Shown: positions 37,154 to 44,441 of the stretch, in pieces
Numbering within the stretch: the stretch's first letter is position 1
Layout: each line of letters begins with the position of its first letter
From: Polyangium jinanense
GTDB lineage: Bacteria; Myxococcota; Polyangia; Polyangiales; Polyangiaceae
DNA length: 64,000 nt
Assembly: GCF_028435365.1 (NCBI RefSeq)
Contig: NZ_JAGTJJ010000022.1
Span: 62,001 to 126,000, forward strand
Direction of reading: 5' to 3'
Translations under genes and position numbers: made by a program
Notes under the pieces: generated by a model
The model's input: only the letters and a program-made list of their open reading frames with translations
Told to the model about the DNA's origin: nothing
Databases searched by the model: none

Positions 37154-38347
37154 CTACACGAGAAGCTCGAGCCCCCGCGTGAAGAAATCGCGGGCGATCA
37201 CGACCTCGTGCACCTCGTCCGGCCCGTCCGCGATGCGCGCGCTCCGCGCATACCGGTACCAGGTCGAGAACGGGACGTCTTCGCTGTACCCGAGCCCGCC
37301 GTGCATCTGGATCGCGTCGTCGAGCACGTCGCAGAGCAGCCGCGCCACATGGAGCTTCGCCATCGACGAGTACGGGCGCGACTCCTTGTCGAGCCCCTTC
37401 TCCAGCATCGACGCGCAATGGTACGTCATCAGGTTGCCCGCGTGGATCCCGAGCGCGTGGTGCGCGATCTTCTGCTGGATGATCTGGTGCTGCGCGAGCT
37501 TCTTGCCGAAGCTCTCGCGCATCACGAGGTACTCCTTGCACATCGAGAGCGTGCGATCGGCGAGGCCGAGCCAGCGCATGCAATGGGTGAGGCGCGCCGG
37601 CACGAGCCTCTGTTGCGCGAGCCGGAAGCCGTCGCCCACGCCTTTGAGCACCGCGTCGTCGCTCACGCGCACGGCGTGGAACGCGATTTCGCCCTCGCGG
37701 TGATCGAGCAGCGGTTCGGACATCGTCGGGATGTCGCGCACGTACTCGACGCCCGGGGCATTCCGATCGACGAGGAACATCGTCGCCCCACCCTTCGGAT
37801 CGTCGCTCGTCCGCGCCATCACGATGAGGAACGACGCGTCCCGACCGCCCGTCGAATACCACTTGCGCCCCGTGATCACCCAGCCGCTTCCGTCGCGCTC
37901 GGCGCGGGTGCGCAGATTCGAGGGATCCGCGCCGGCGCCGGGCGCGGGTTCGGTCATGCAAAACGCGCTCGTGATCACGCCGTCCGCGAGGGGGCGCAGG
38001 TAACGCTCCTTCATCGCCTCGGTGCCCACGCCGAGCAGGAGATCCATGTTCCCCTGGTTCGGCGCGTCGCAGTTGAACACCTTCGCGCCCACGGGCGAGC
38101 GGCCCATCTCGCGAAAAAGCGCGCACATGCCCATGATGCCGAGCCCGCGTCCACCGTACGCCGGCGGCAAATGCGGCACCCAGAGGCCCTCCGCCTTCGC
38201 CTCGGCTTGCAGCCGCGACAAGGTCTCGCGCTGGCCCGCGCGATCTTCGGCCACGATCTTCGCCTCGTTCGGGACGACGCGCGCCTCGACGAACGCCCGC
38301 ACCGTCTGCCGAAGCTCGGCGATTTCCGGCTCCAAATCGAAATTCAT
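37154..38347 (-). CDS. acyl-CoA dehydrogenase
   Basis: 397 residues of the flavin acyl-CoA dehydrogenase family. Family motifs are VPHLPPAYGGRGLG, AFCMTEPAPGAGAD for FAD contact, VITGRKWYSTGG, REGEIAFHAVRVSDD, and the C-terminal QMHGGLGYSEDVPF. It introduces a 2,3-trans double bond into acyl-CoA and passes electrons to electron-transfer flavoprotein. The ATG at 38345-38347 starts the family N-terminus. The divergent enoyl-CoA hydratase next door would act on its product. Confidence 0.93.
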   Translation of the reverse strand: MNFDLEPEIAELRQTVRAFVEARVVPNEAKIVAEDRAGQRETLSRLQAEAKAEGLWVPHLPPAYGGRGLGIMGMCALFREMGRSPVGAKVFNCDAPNQGNMDLLLGVGTEAMKERYLRPLADGVITSAFCMTEPAPGAGADPSNLRTRAERDGSGWVITGRKWYSTGGRDASFLIVMARTSDDPKGGATMFLVDRNAPGVEYVRDIPTMSEPLLDHREGEIAFHAVRVSDDAVLKGVGDGFRLAQQRLVPARLTHCMRWLGLADRTLSMCKEYLVMRESFGKKLAQHQIIQQKIAHHALGIHAGNLMTYHCASMLEKGLDKESRPYSSMAKLHVARLLCDVLDDAIQMHGGLGYSEDVPFSTWYRYARSARIADGPDEVHEVVIARDFFTRGLELLV

Positions 38348-38421
38348 GCTCGCCTTCTCCGTTCGTCTCGGGTCTCGCCCGCGGCCTTGCGGCGCGCGCC
38401 GCACGCTTCATACCATGCCCC

Positions 38422-39186
38422 ATGAGCGTACGCGTCGAACGATCGGGCCCCGTGACCACCGTCATCCTCGACCGGCCGGAGAGCCGCAACGCCGTCGACC
38501 GCGCCACCGCCGAGGCGCTCGCCGACGCCTTTCGCGCCTTCGAGAGCGATCCGCACGCGTCCGTCGGCGTGCTGCACGGTGATCACGGCACGTTCTGCGC
38601 CGGCGCGGATCTCAAGGCGATCGCCGCGGGCGCACCAAACCGCATCGACGCGGAGGGCGACGGACCGATGGGCCCCACGCGAATGCTCCTGCAAAAGCCG
38701 GTGATCGCCTCCGTCGCGGGTTATGCCGTCGCGGGCGGGCTCGAGCTCGCGCTCTGGTGTGACTTGCGAATCGTCGAAGAGGACGCGGTCCTCGGCGTGT
38801 TCTGCCGTCGCTTCGGCGTCCCGCTCATCGACGGCGGCACGGTCCGCTTGCCGCGCCTCATCGGGCTCGGCCGCGCGCTCGATCTGATCCTCACCGGCCG
38901 GCCGATCGACGCCGAGGAGGCATTGCGCATGGGCCTCGCGAACCGCGTCGTCCCCAAAGGCCACTCACGCGAGGCCGCCGAGAAGCTCGCGCACGAACTC
39001 GCCGCATTCCCGCAGCTCTGCATGCGCGGCGACCGCCTGAGCGCCTACGAGCAGTTCGATCTCCCCCTCGGCGAGGCATTACGCAACGAGCTCCGCCACG
39101 GCCTCAATGCATTGAGCGGAGAATCCATCACAGGCGCCACCCGCTTCACGCAGGGCGCGGGCCGTCATGGCGGCACGGTCGGCTAA
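38422..39186 (+). CDS. enoyl-CoA hydratase/isomerase family protein
   Basis: 254 residues with the crotonase fold: NAVDRATAEALADAF, the oxyanion segment GTFCAGADLKAI, and VAGYAVAGGLELALWCDL. The catalytic residues vary within the family; here the GGLELAL and DGGTVRLPRLIG segments carry the usual positions. It could hydrate or isomerise enoyl-CoA esters. It is divergent from the acyl-CoA dehydrogenase, with 74 nt between the starts, and probably belongs to the same fatty acid or related pathway. Confidence 0.9.
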   Translation: MSVRVERSGPVTTVILDRPESRNAVDRATAEALADAFRAFESDPHASVGVLHGDHGTFCAGADLKAIAAGAPNRIDAEGDGPMGPTRMLLQKPVIASVAGYAVAGGLELALWCDLRIVEEDAVLGVFCRRFGVPLIDGGTVRLPRLIGLGRALDLILTGRPIDAEEALRMGLANRVVPKGHSREAAEKLAHELAAFPQLCMRGDRLSAYEQFDLPLGEALRNELRHGLNALSGESITGATRFTQGAGRHGGTVG

Positions 39187-39192
39187 TCGCCT

Positions 39193-39678
39193 TTATCTCG
39201 GCGTTTCCCAATCATCGTCCGCCGAGATCCCACCTTCATTCCACGTCCAGATGATCTTCTGGTACGTGAACGCGACCTCTTCGCGCTCGGGGAGCTGCGA
39301 CGTGACCTTGCCGCGCGTGTTCGGCATTCGGAAGATGATCGAGCTGATGTTCGCGTTTTCGAGGCGCACCGTGTAGTGCTGCTTCTCGATGCCGGTTTTG
39401 TCCGGCGTGTAGAACTGGAGCTCGAAGCTTTTGATGTTCTCGTTGTGGGCGAGGACGCTGTAGAGCAGCGGCGAGGACCGATCGAGGACCTTGGTCACGA
39501 CAAACGGCTTGTGCACGCGTTTGCCCGTCGGACGACCGCTCGCGGGGTCGCGTGGGCTCACGATCTCGTGCATGGCCGCGATGACCTGAATCGATCCTTC
39601 GCGTCCTTTTTGCGTGACCGAGCCCAGGATAGCGCCCTGTTTTTCCGCGACGATTCTTAAGTGCGCGTTCAGGGCCAT
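39193..39678 (-). CDS. hcp: Hcp-family type VI secretion tube protein (copy 1)
   Basis: 161 residues. It begins MALNAHLRI and contains the Hcp core: VTQKGREGSIQV, HEIVSPRDPASGRPTGKR, FVVTKVLDRSSPLLY, YTVRLENANI and FTYQKIIWTW. Hcp forms the hexameric tube of the type VI secretion system and can carry effectors. It ends with an acidic tail. The second hcp starts upstream, separated by a terminator. No other type VI genes lie in the window. Confidence 0.9.
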   Translation of the reverse strand: MALNAHLRIVAEKQGAILGSVTQKGREGSIQVIAAMHEIVSPRDPASGRPTGKRVHKPFVVTKVLDRSSPLLYSVLAHNENIKSFELQFYTPDKTGIEKQHYTVRLENANISSIIFRMPNTRGKVTSQLPEREEVAFTYQKIIWTWNEGGISADDDWETPR

Positions 39679-39750
39679 GGGGGTTCCATCGAGCCTCGGC
39701 ACCAATCTTGGAAGAGCTTACTCTGCCCCCGTCCTACGGACAAACGAAAA

Positions 39751-39774
39751 CCGGGCGGCACGTTGGCCGCCCGG
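39751..39774 (-). terminator. rho-independent terminator after hcp copy 2
   Basis: CCGGGCGGC and GCCGCCCGG form a 9-bp stem around a 6-nt loop. On the minus strand it is followed by TTTTCGTTTG. It lies between the stop of hcp copy 2 and the start of hcp copy 1. Confidence 0.8.
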
Positions 39775-39801
39775 CTGATTTCGCTGGGCGTTAGCCCAAC
39801 A

Positions 39802-40305
39802 TCACATGAGGGGGGTCTCCCAGTCGTCCTCGGCCGTGATGCCGCCCTCGGTCCACGTCCAGATGATCTTCTGGTACGTGAACGAGATCTCCTCGTACTC
39901 GGCGTACTTCATGAGATCGGGGTTCCGGTTGTTCGGCATGCGGAAGTTGATCGACGCGATGTTCGCGTTGATCAGGCGCACCGTGTAGTGGTTCACCTCG
40001 GTGCCCACGCCCTGCTGCGCCTTCACCTGCGGCGTGTAGTGCTTGAGCTCCCACTCCGAGATGTTCTCGTTGTTCACGAGCGCGCTGTAGAGCAGCGGCG
40101 ACGCCTTATCGAGCTCCTTCGTCACGATGAAGGGCTTGTGCATGCGCTTGCCGGTCGGCAGGCCGCTCGCCGGATCGCGGGGGCTCACGATCTCGTGCGA
40201 GACCGCGATGACCATGATGCTGTTCTCGCGACCCTTCTGGGTCACGGAGCCCTTGATCTCGCCCTGCTTCTGCCCCTTCAGACGGAGATACGCATTGAGA
40301 GCCAT
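39802..40305 (-). CDS. hcp: Hcp-family type VI secretion tube protein (copy 2)
   Basis: 167 residues, clearly paralogous to the downstream copy. The same blocks occur: VTQKGRENSIMV, HEIVSPRDPASGLPTGKR, FIVTKELDKASPLLY, HYTVRLINANIASI and FTYQKIIWTWTEGG. Differences cluster in the loop (KAQQGVGTEVNH here) and the C-terminus, which suggests each forms its own tube or carries different cargo. It starts with an ATG preceded by GGTCAGG. The terminator at 39751-39774 implies separate transcription of the two copies. Confidence 0.9.
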   Translation of the reverse strand: MALNAYLRLKGQKQGEIKGSVTQKGRENSIMVIAVSHEIVSPRDPASGLPTGKRMHKPFIVTKELDKASPLLYSALVNNENISEWELKHYTPQVKAQQGVGTEVNHYTVRLINANIASINFRMPNNRNPDLMKYAEYEEISFTYQKIIWTWTEGGITAEDDWETPLM

Positions 40306-40432
40306 GTTGACCTGACCTGTTCCTTCGTCGGCAATCTACCTGGACTCAGTCTACGCCCCATTGCGCGCTGGCAGATATCTCACCCCTCGGGAACGATGGT
40401 TCACGGATTGAGCCGTTGCCGAATCCGCGACC

Positions 40433-40510
40433 TCACGGCGCCGAGAAGGTCACCGTGTGGTGGGTCCGTATGTTCGGGTTTTCTACGCGGCCGTCAAGCA
40501 TTTCTTCCAT
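40433..40510 (-). CDS. possible 25-residue peptide
   Basis: On the minus strand an ATG at 40508-40510 follows a strong purine-rich stretch (GAGGAGAGGGGGCG) and encodes MEEMLDGRVENPNIRTHHT plus VTFSAP before a stop. It sits in the 435-nt gap upstream of hcp copy 2 and reads in the same direction. It is too short to judge coding potential, so it rests on the ribosome binding site alone. It has no signal peptide. Confidence 0.3.
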   Translation of the reverse strand: MEEMLDGRVENPNIRTHHTVTFSAP

Positions 40511-40590
40511 CGCCCCCTCTCCTCTTTTTGCTCGGCTCTCCCCCCTCCGGCGCGCGTGCACGATAGGCGTAATATTCCCAAGACGACAAA

Positions 40591-40673
40591 ACGAAAGCCG
40601 GCCACGTCCCCACGCCGATCTCCCCGGATTCACAAAGGATCCAGGATAAGCGCAGAGTCGGGCCAGCTTTCGT
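40591..40673. repeat. 83-nt imperfect inverted repeat
   Basis: ACGAAAGC (40591-40598) plus GGCC (40600-40603) pair with GGCC (40661-40664) plus GCTTTCGT (40666-40673), with one mismatch between the blocks. This closes an 83-nt segment in the gap between the asparaginase-type gene and hcp copy 2. It could be a structured RNA or an operator. Apart from this and the possible peptide at 40433-40510, I see nothing else in the gap. Confidence 0.45.
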
Positions 40674-40740
40674 CGCAAAAGAATTGACGAGCCCGGGCCG
40701 GTTGTGCATCGAGGCCGATCGCCTCGCCGAACCGCAGGAT

Positions 40741-41655
40741 CTAGAAGCCCGAGGCTTCCCCTTCGGCCCACGTCGCGGCCCACGACATCGACGCCGTCGA
40801 GCGCGAAAGGCCGTAGTTGCCACGCGGATCGATCGCGATCGCGCCGCCCGTCGATCCAATCCGCGCCCGCAAATGCTCGATCGAGCGGCGGACCGCCTCC
40901 TCCGCAGCGACGCCGCCACGCATGTGCTCGACGGCCGTGCGCGCGATGCAGAGGCGGATCATGCCCTCGCCGTGGCCCGTCGTGGACACCGCACCGGCCT
41001 CGTCATCGGCGTACGTGCCCGCGCCGATGATCGGTGAGTCGCCGACGCGCCCCACACGCTTGTTCACCATGCCGCCCGTGCTCGTCGCCGCCGCGAGCAA
41101 GCCATGGCCGTCGAGCGCCACCGCGCCGATCGTATTGCCCGCCCAGCCCATCGGCGCCGCCCCCTCTCGCGCCGTCGCGAGCGCCTCGCGCGCCGCCTCC
41201 GTGACGAGCGCCTCGTCCCCGACCGGGACGAACCCACGCGCGCGGGCGAACCGCGCGGCGCCCTCGGACGCGTAAAGCACGTGGCGACCATCGTCGAGCG
41301 CGGCACGCGCGATCGAGATCGGGTTCGCGAAGCCGCGCAGATCGCACACCGCGCCGGCCGCGAGGCCTCGCCCCTCCATGATCGAAGCGTCGTGCGCGAC
41401 GCGGCCCTCCTCGTCGAGGCACGCGCCCGTGCCCGCGTTGAAGAGCGTGTCGTCCTCGAGCACGCGCGCTGCGCGCTCCACGGCATCGAGCGCGCAGCCG
41501 CCCTGCCGCAGCACCTCGAGGCCCGCGCGCGCGGCACGAAGGCACCCTTCGGCGTGCTTCGCGCGACGCTCGGGTTTGACGTTGCCGGCGCCGCCGTGCA
41601 CGACGACGCCGAACCGGCCCAAGAATCCGCCCTGCGATACGATCGGTTCGCTCAT
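40741..41655 (-). CDS. isoaspartyl peptidase/L-asparaginase (Ntn-hydrolase type 2)
   Basis: 304 residues. The N-terminal VVHGGAGNVKPE, NAGTGACLDEEGRV and DASIMEG are typical. The autocleavage and nucleophile site is GNTIGAVALDGHG, where the threonine becomes the N-terminal nucleophile. GGMVNKRVGRVGDSPIIGAG and TTGHGEGMI follow. The enzyme removes isoaspartyl residues from peptides or hydrolyses asparagine. The ATG at 41653-41655 overlaps the stop of the upstream membrane gene by 4 nt. Confidence 0.93.
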   Translation of the reverse strand: MSEPIVSQGGFLGRFGVVVHGGAGNVKPERRAKHAEGCLRAARAGLEVLRQGGCALDAVERAARVLEDDTLFNAGTGACLDEEGRVAHDASIMEGRGLAAGAVCDLRGFANPISIARAALDDGRHVLYASEGAARFARARGFVPVGDEALVTEAAREALATAREGAAPMGWAGNTIGAVALDGHGLLAAATSTGGMVNKRVGRVGDSPIIGAGTYADDEAGAVSTTGHGEGMIRLCIARTAVEHMRGGVAAEEAVRRSIEHLRARIGSTGGAIAIDPRGNYGLSRSTASMSWAATWAEGEASGF

Positions 41656-42374
41656 CGGGGAGGGGCGCCACGGTAGCGCGAGACGAGCGCATGCGCGAGC
41701 AGGACGAGCGGCGGGACGCACACGACGAACGCGCTCGCGCGGCCCGCGGCGACGAGCTGAAACGCGGCGATCATGGCGACGACGAGGAGCACGGCGAATG
41801 CGACGCGGCCGGACGAACCACCTTCCCGCGTGGCGACGAGCGGCGCGGCAACCGCGAGGATCACGAGCGCAATGCCGACGGCCGCGCGGCGCTCTCCGAT
41901 CGGCGCCCCCGCGAAGGCCTCCGCAGATCGCAAAGCGACCTCGAGCACGCCGCCCGGACCGAGCCTCGTGCCGCGGATCGTGTCGCGCATGCCTCCGTCC
42001 GGCTCGACGATCCATGCGCTCGGCGCCGCGGGCCTCGGGAAGAGCGGTTCGAGATCGGCGACCTCTGCGAGCACGAGCGCGGGCCCGATCGCCGCGACGA
42101 TCGCCCCGCCGAGGACGGCCCCGCGCATCACGCGAAAAGGATCCGCGCCGAGCGCTTCGAGCGCGCGTGACTCCCCGCGCGCGCGGGCGATCCTCGCCGC
42201 CGCGAGCGCGCCGATCCCCCCCGCCGCCGGGGCGAGCGCCGCACAGAGCGCCGCCCGCTTCGCAAAACCGCCGCCCTCGTCCGTCGCCGTGACGACGAGC
42301 AGCACGATGCACCCGACGAGCGCGGCGATCCCGAGCGCGCGGCGCGCGAGGCTCCTGTCGTAGGCCGAGAGCAT
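41652..42374 (-). CDS. polytopic membrane protein, hypothetical
   Basis: 240 residues with about six hydrophobic helices. The segment ESRALEALGADPFRVMRGAVLGG recalls the short cytoplasmic motif of LptF/LptG and FtsX-like permeases, where a helix is coupled to an ATPase, but the match is weak. The start overlaps the upstream lipoprotein stop by 1 nt and the stop overlaps the isoaspartyl peptidase start by 4 nt, so the three genes form one tight operon. Confidence 0.65.
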   Translation of the reverse strand: MLSAYDRSLARRALGIAALVGCIVLLVVTATDEGGGFAKRAALCAALAPAAGGIGALAAARIARARGESRALEALGADPFRVMRGAVLGGAIVAAIGPALVLAEVADLEPLFPRPAAPSAWIVEPDGGMRDTIRGTRLGPGGVLEVALRSAEAFAGAPIGERRAAVGIALVILAVAAPLVATREGGSSGRVAFAVLLVVAMIAAFQLVAAGRASAFVVCVPPLVLLAHALVSRYRGAPPR

Positions 42375-42919
42375 CAGGGCGGCGCTGCGGTTCGCTCGGC
42401 CGCGAGCACGTACGTCATCGTGCACGGCAGCGCGGTGAAGGTCGGCGCCGGGCCCACCACGAGATCCCCGCAGTCCGAGCCTTGCGACGGCGTGAACGTA
42501 TACGCGAGCTCGCCCGAAAAACCGCCCGCGTCCTCGTCGAGCAGCCCTTCGGCGCGATCGCCGCGCACGATCGTGCAGGGTGGCAAGTTGCTCGGCGTCT
42601 CGCCCGCGCGCATGTCGACGACGAGGCTCGTATCGAAGGAGAAACGTCGATCGTCGGTACCGAGCGTTCCGGGAGTGACCTCGGCGCCGCTGTCCCAGTA
42701 GAGAACGCCGTCGCCGCGCGAGAGGCGCACCTCGAACTCCCACGTCGCAGGCGAGCCGAGCGCGCCTTCGCCGCACGTCGTCGTCTCGCGCGTGGCGGAG
42801 ACCTCGTACGTGCCGAGCAGCTCGCCGGGGTGATGGGGATCGACCTTGCCGTCGCCGCAGCCGGCAAGAAGCGCCCCCGCGAGGCCGACGAGAAGGGTTT
42901 TTCCGATGGGGAGAAACAT
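42374..42919 (-). CDS. small lipoprotein, hypothetical
   Basis: 181 residues. The signal ends in GALLAGCG (lipobox). The mature part is beta-rich with four further cysteines (TTTCGEG, PPCTIV, GSDCGDL, LPCTM) that probably form disulfides. No family is recognised. It heads the three-gene operon with the membrane protein and the isoaspartyl peptidase, its stop overlapping the next start by one base. Confidence 0.75.
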   Translation of the reverse strand: MFLPIGKTLLVGLAGALLAGCGDGKVDPHHPGELLGTYEVSATRETTTCGEGALGSPATWEFEVRLSRGDGVLYWDSGAEVTPGTLGTDDRRFSFDTSLVVDMRAGETPSNLPPCTIVRGDRAEGLLDEDAGGFSGELAYTFTPSQGSDCGDLVVGPAPTFTALPCTMTYVLAAERTAAPP

Positions 42920-42962
42920 CGCGGTGAGCGTGGCGCGCCGCGCGCGTGGCGAACAAAAAAAG

Positions 42963-42994
42963 AGCGGGCCAGAGGACGTATCCTCAGGCCCGCT
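42963..42994 (-). terminator. rho-independent terminator
   Basis: AGCGGGCC and GGCCCGCT (8 bp), with an inner AGGA/TCCT, form a stem. On the minus strand it is followed by CTTTTTTT. It ends leftward transcription coming from 43.1-43.5 kb, just before the lipoprotein gene, so something is transcribed there even though no sizeable gene is visible. Confidence 0.8.
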
Positions 42995-43167
42995 CAGGCC
43001 CCACATCCCTGGCCTGGAAATCCGCGTCGACTCCCGTCGATGTCGAGATCCAGGCGGAGGCCAACTCTGACCCGGCCCGCCGGTGAAGAGGCGCAACCTA
43101 TGGCGCCTCCATGCCGGAGGACCTGATGCCCCGCGACGCGAACGCCGCTACGAGCACCTCGTGATGG

Positions 43168-43221
43168 TCAGTAGCCCGAAGCCTCCGGGTTAGAGCCACG
43201 GGTATTCTGCATGGTGACCAT
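43168..43221 (-). CDS. possible 17-residue peptide in a transcribed gap
   Basis: On the minus strand GGAGGAGGG is followed by two ATGs (43219-43221 and 43210-43212) and then MVTMQNTRGSNPEASGY and a stop. The second ATG has the better spacing. The frame could belong to a leader peptide or a small secreted peptide. The gap from 42920 to 43512 holds only this, the terminator at 42963-42994 and the direct repeats near 43460-43514. Confidence 0.3.
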   Translation of the reverse strand: MVTMQNTRGSNPEASGY

Positions 43222-43457
43222 CCCTCCTCCGGCTTGCCGGCACCCCGTTGCCGAGCCTGCGCTTGCGCGCTCGGCAGGCGTGGGTGTTCGTTCGATGCAT
43301 CGACGAGCTCGAGGCGCGACGATGTGGTTTCGTACCGACGCCAGGGTGCTCCCCAGCAGGACCAATCCCGGATGTGAATCCCTCCGGTACTGCTTCGACC
43401 CTACCATCTCAGCGTCCACGGTGCAAACCGCGAATCGCGAGAAAACCAGGCGATCGA

Positions 43458-43514
43458 GCGCTGGTTTGATGCTCTGGAGCGCCGAGCACGAGAGACGCGC
43501 TGGTTTGATGCTCT
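43458..43514. repeat. pair of 18-bp direct repeats
   Basis: GCGCTGGTTTGATGCTCT occurs at 43458-43475 and again at 43497-43514, 39 bp apart start to start. The second copy touches the stop codon of the neighbouring minus-strand gene. The pair may be a binding site or the remnant of a small duplication. Confidence 0.6.
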
Positions 43515-44088
43515 ACGCGCCGGGCGACGGGTCGGTCGGCTCGAAGCTCGCGACGCCCGCGCTGCCCTGACCTTGCCGCACGCGCGACAGCACCGCGTCG
43601 AGGAACGACTTCGGATGCACGCCGCTGCGCACGATGCGACGACGCTGCGGGAGCGTGACCGACTCGACCGCGAGCGACGTCGCCGTGCCACGCCCGTACG
43701 AAGCGAGCGTGACGACCGCCGTCACCTTCGTGGCGTCGTGCGTGCGGCAGATCGTCACGGTGCGCCGCACCTGCACGTCGTCCTCGGACCAGCGCGCGAG
43801 CCAGTCGTCGGTCATCGCGTCGGGCTCGACGATCACGAGCCGCGCGGGCATCGCCACCGCCGGATCTTCCGCCGCCGAGAGCGCCTCGCGAAAGCCGAGC
43901 ACGAGCCTGCAGGGCAGCGGCGCCTCGGCGTCGCCCGACAGCAGCACGAAGCCCATCTCCCCTTCCTCGCGCTCGCCGCGCCCCGATCGCTCGACCCGCG
44001 ACGGCGGGCTCTGCTCACCGCGCGTCGACGGCTTGCCGCTACTCCCAGGCTCTACCGCGAAGAATGGCGAAATCACTTTCGTGACCAC
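43513..44088 (-). CDS. hypothetical protein
   Basis: About 191 residues from a GTG at 44086-44088; a GTG at 44101-44103 is another possible start. The N-terminal 45 residues are Ser/Arg/Glu-rich and probably disordered. A compact alpha/beta part follows (MGFVLLSGDAE, CRLVLGFREAL, TVTICRTHDATKVTAVVTLAS). There is no signal peptide and no catalytic motif I can name. The upstream frame to 44340 is unlikely to be translated. Confidence 0.55.
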   Translation of the reverse strand: MVTKVISPFFAVEPGSSGKPSTRGEQSPPSRVERSGRGEREEGEMGFVLLSGDAEAPLPCRLVLGFREALSAAEDPAVAMPARLVIVEPDAMTDDWLARWSEDDVQVRRTVTICRTHDATKVTAVVTLASYGRGTATSLAVESVTLPQRRRIVRSGVHPKSFLDAVLSRVRQGQGSAGVASFEPTDPSPGA

Positions 44089-44441
44089 GGCCCGACGATA
44101 CACGAGCCGCAGGCCGGAGCGCGCTTGATTTCGTGCGTGTTCCGCGCCTCTGTCACCTCCGCCCGAGGCGGGAAGATGAGCCCTTCCTGTATCTCCTCGG
44201 GAGCCTCTGGCGAGCGCTCCGGTCCTGTCCGCTCCTCCCCTCGGGCGCCTCCCGACGAGGCTGCGAAACGCCGTTTGCGGCGGGCGAACGTGGGGGACTG
44301 ACGCGCTGCGTGAAGCGACGTGGCTCATCGCACTAGGCAATCGGCCAAGGTCCGCCTAAGGTGTCGCCGAACGTCCGGCCCGCTCTTGTCGTCTGCCGTC
44401 CGTGGCAGCGTGCGCGGACCTCCTTTCGCACGAAGCGTCGA
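44089..44441. other. 353-nt divergent intergenic region
   Basis: This lies between the start of the minus-strand hypothetical gene and the plus-strand GT-C-like gene, so it should hold both promoters. It is GC-rich and has short inverted repeats (CGCCGTTTGCGGCG near 44272). I see no convincing gene or tRNA in it. Confidence 0.5.
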
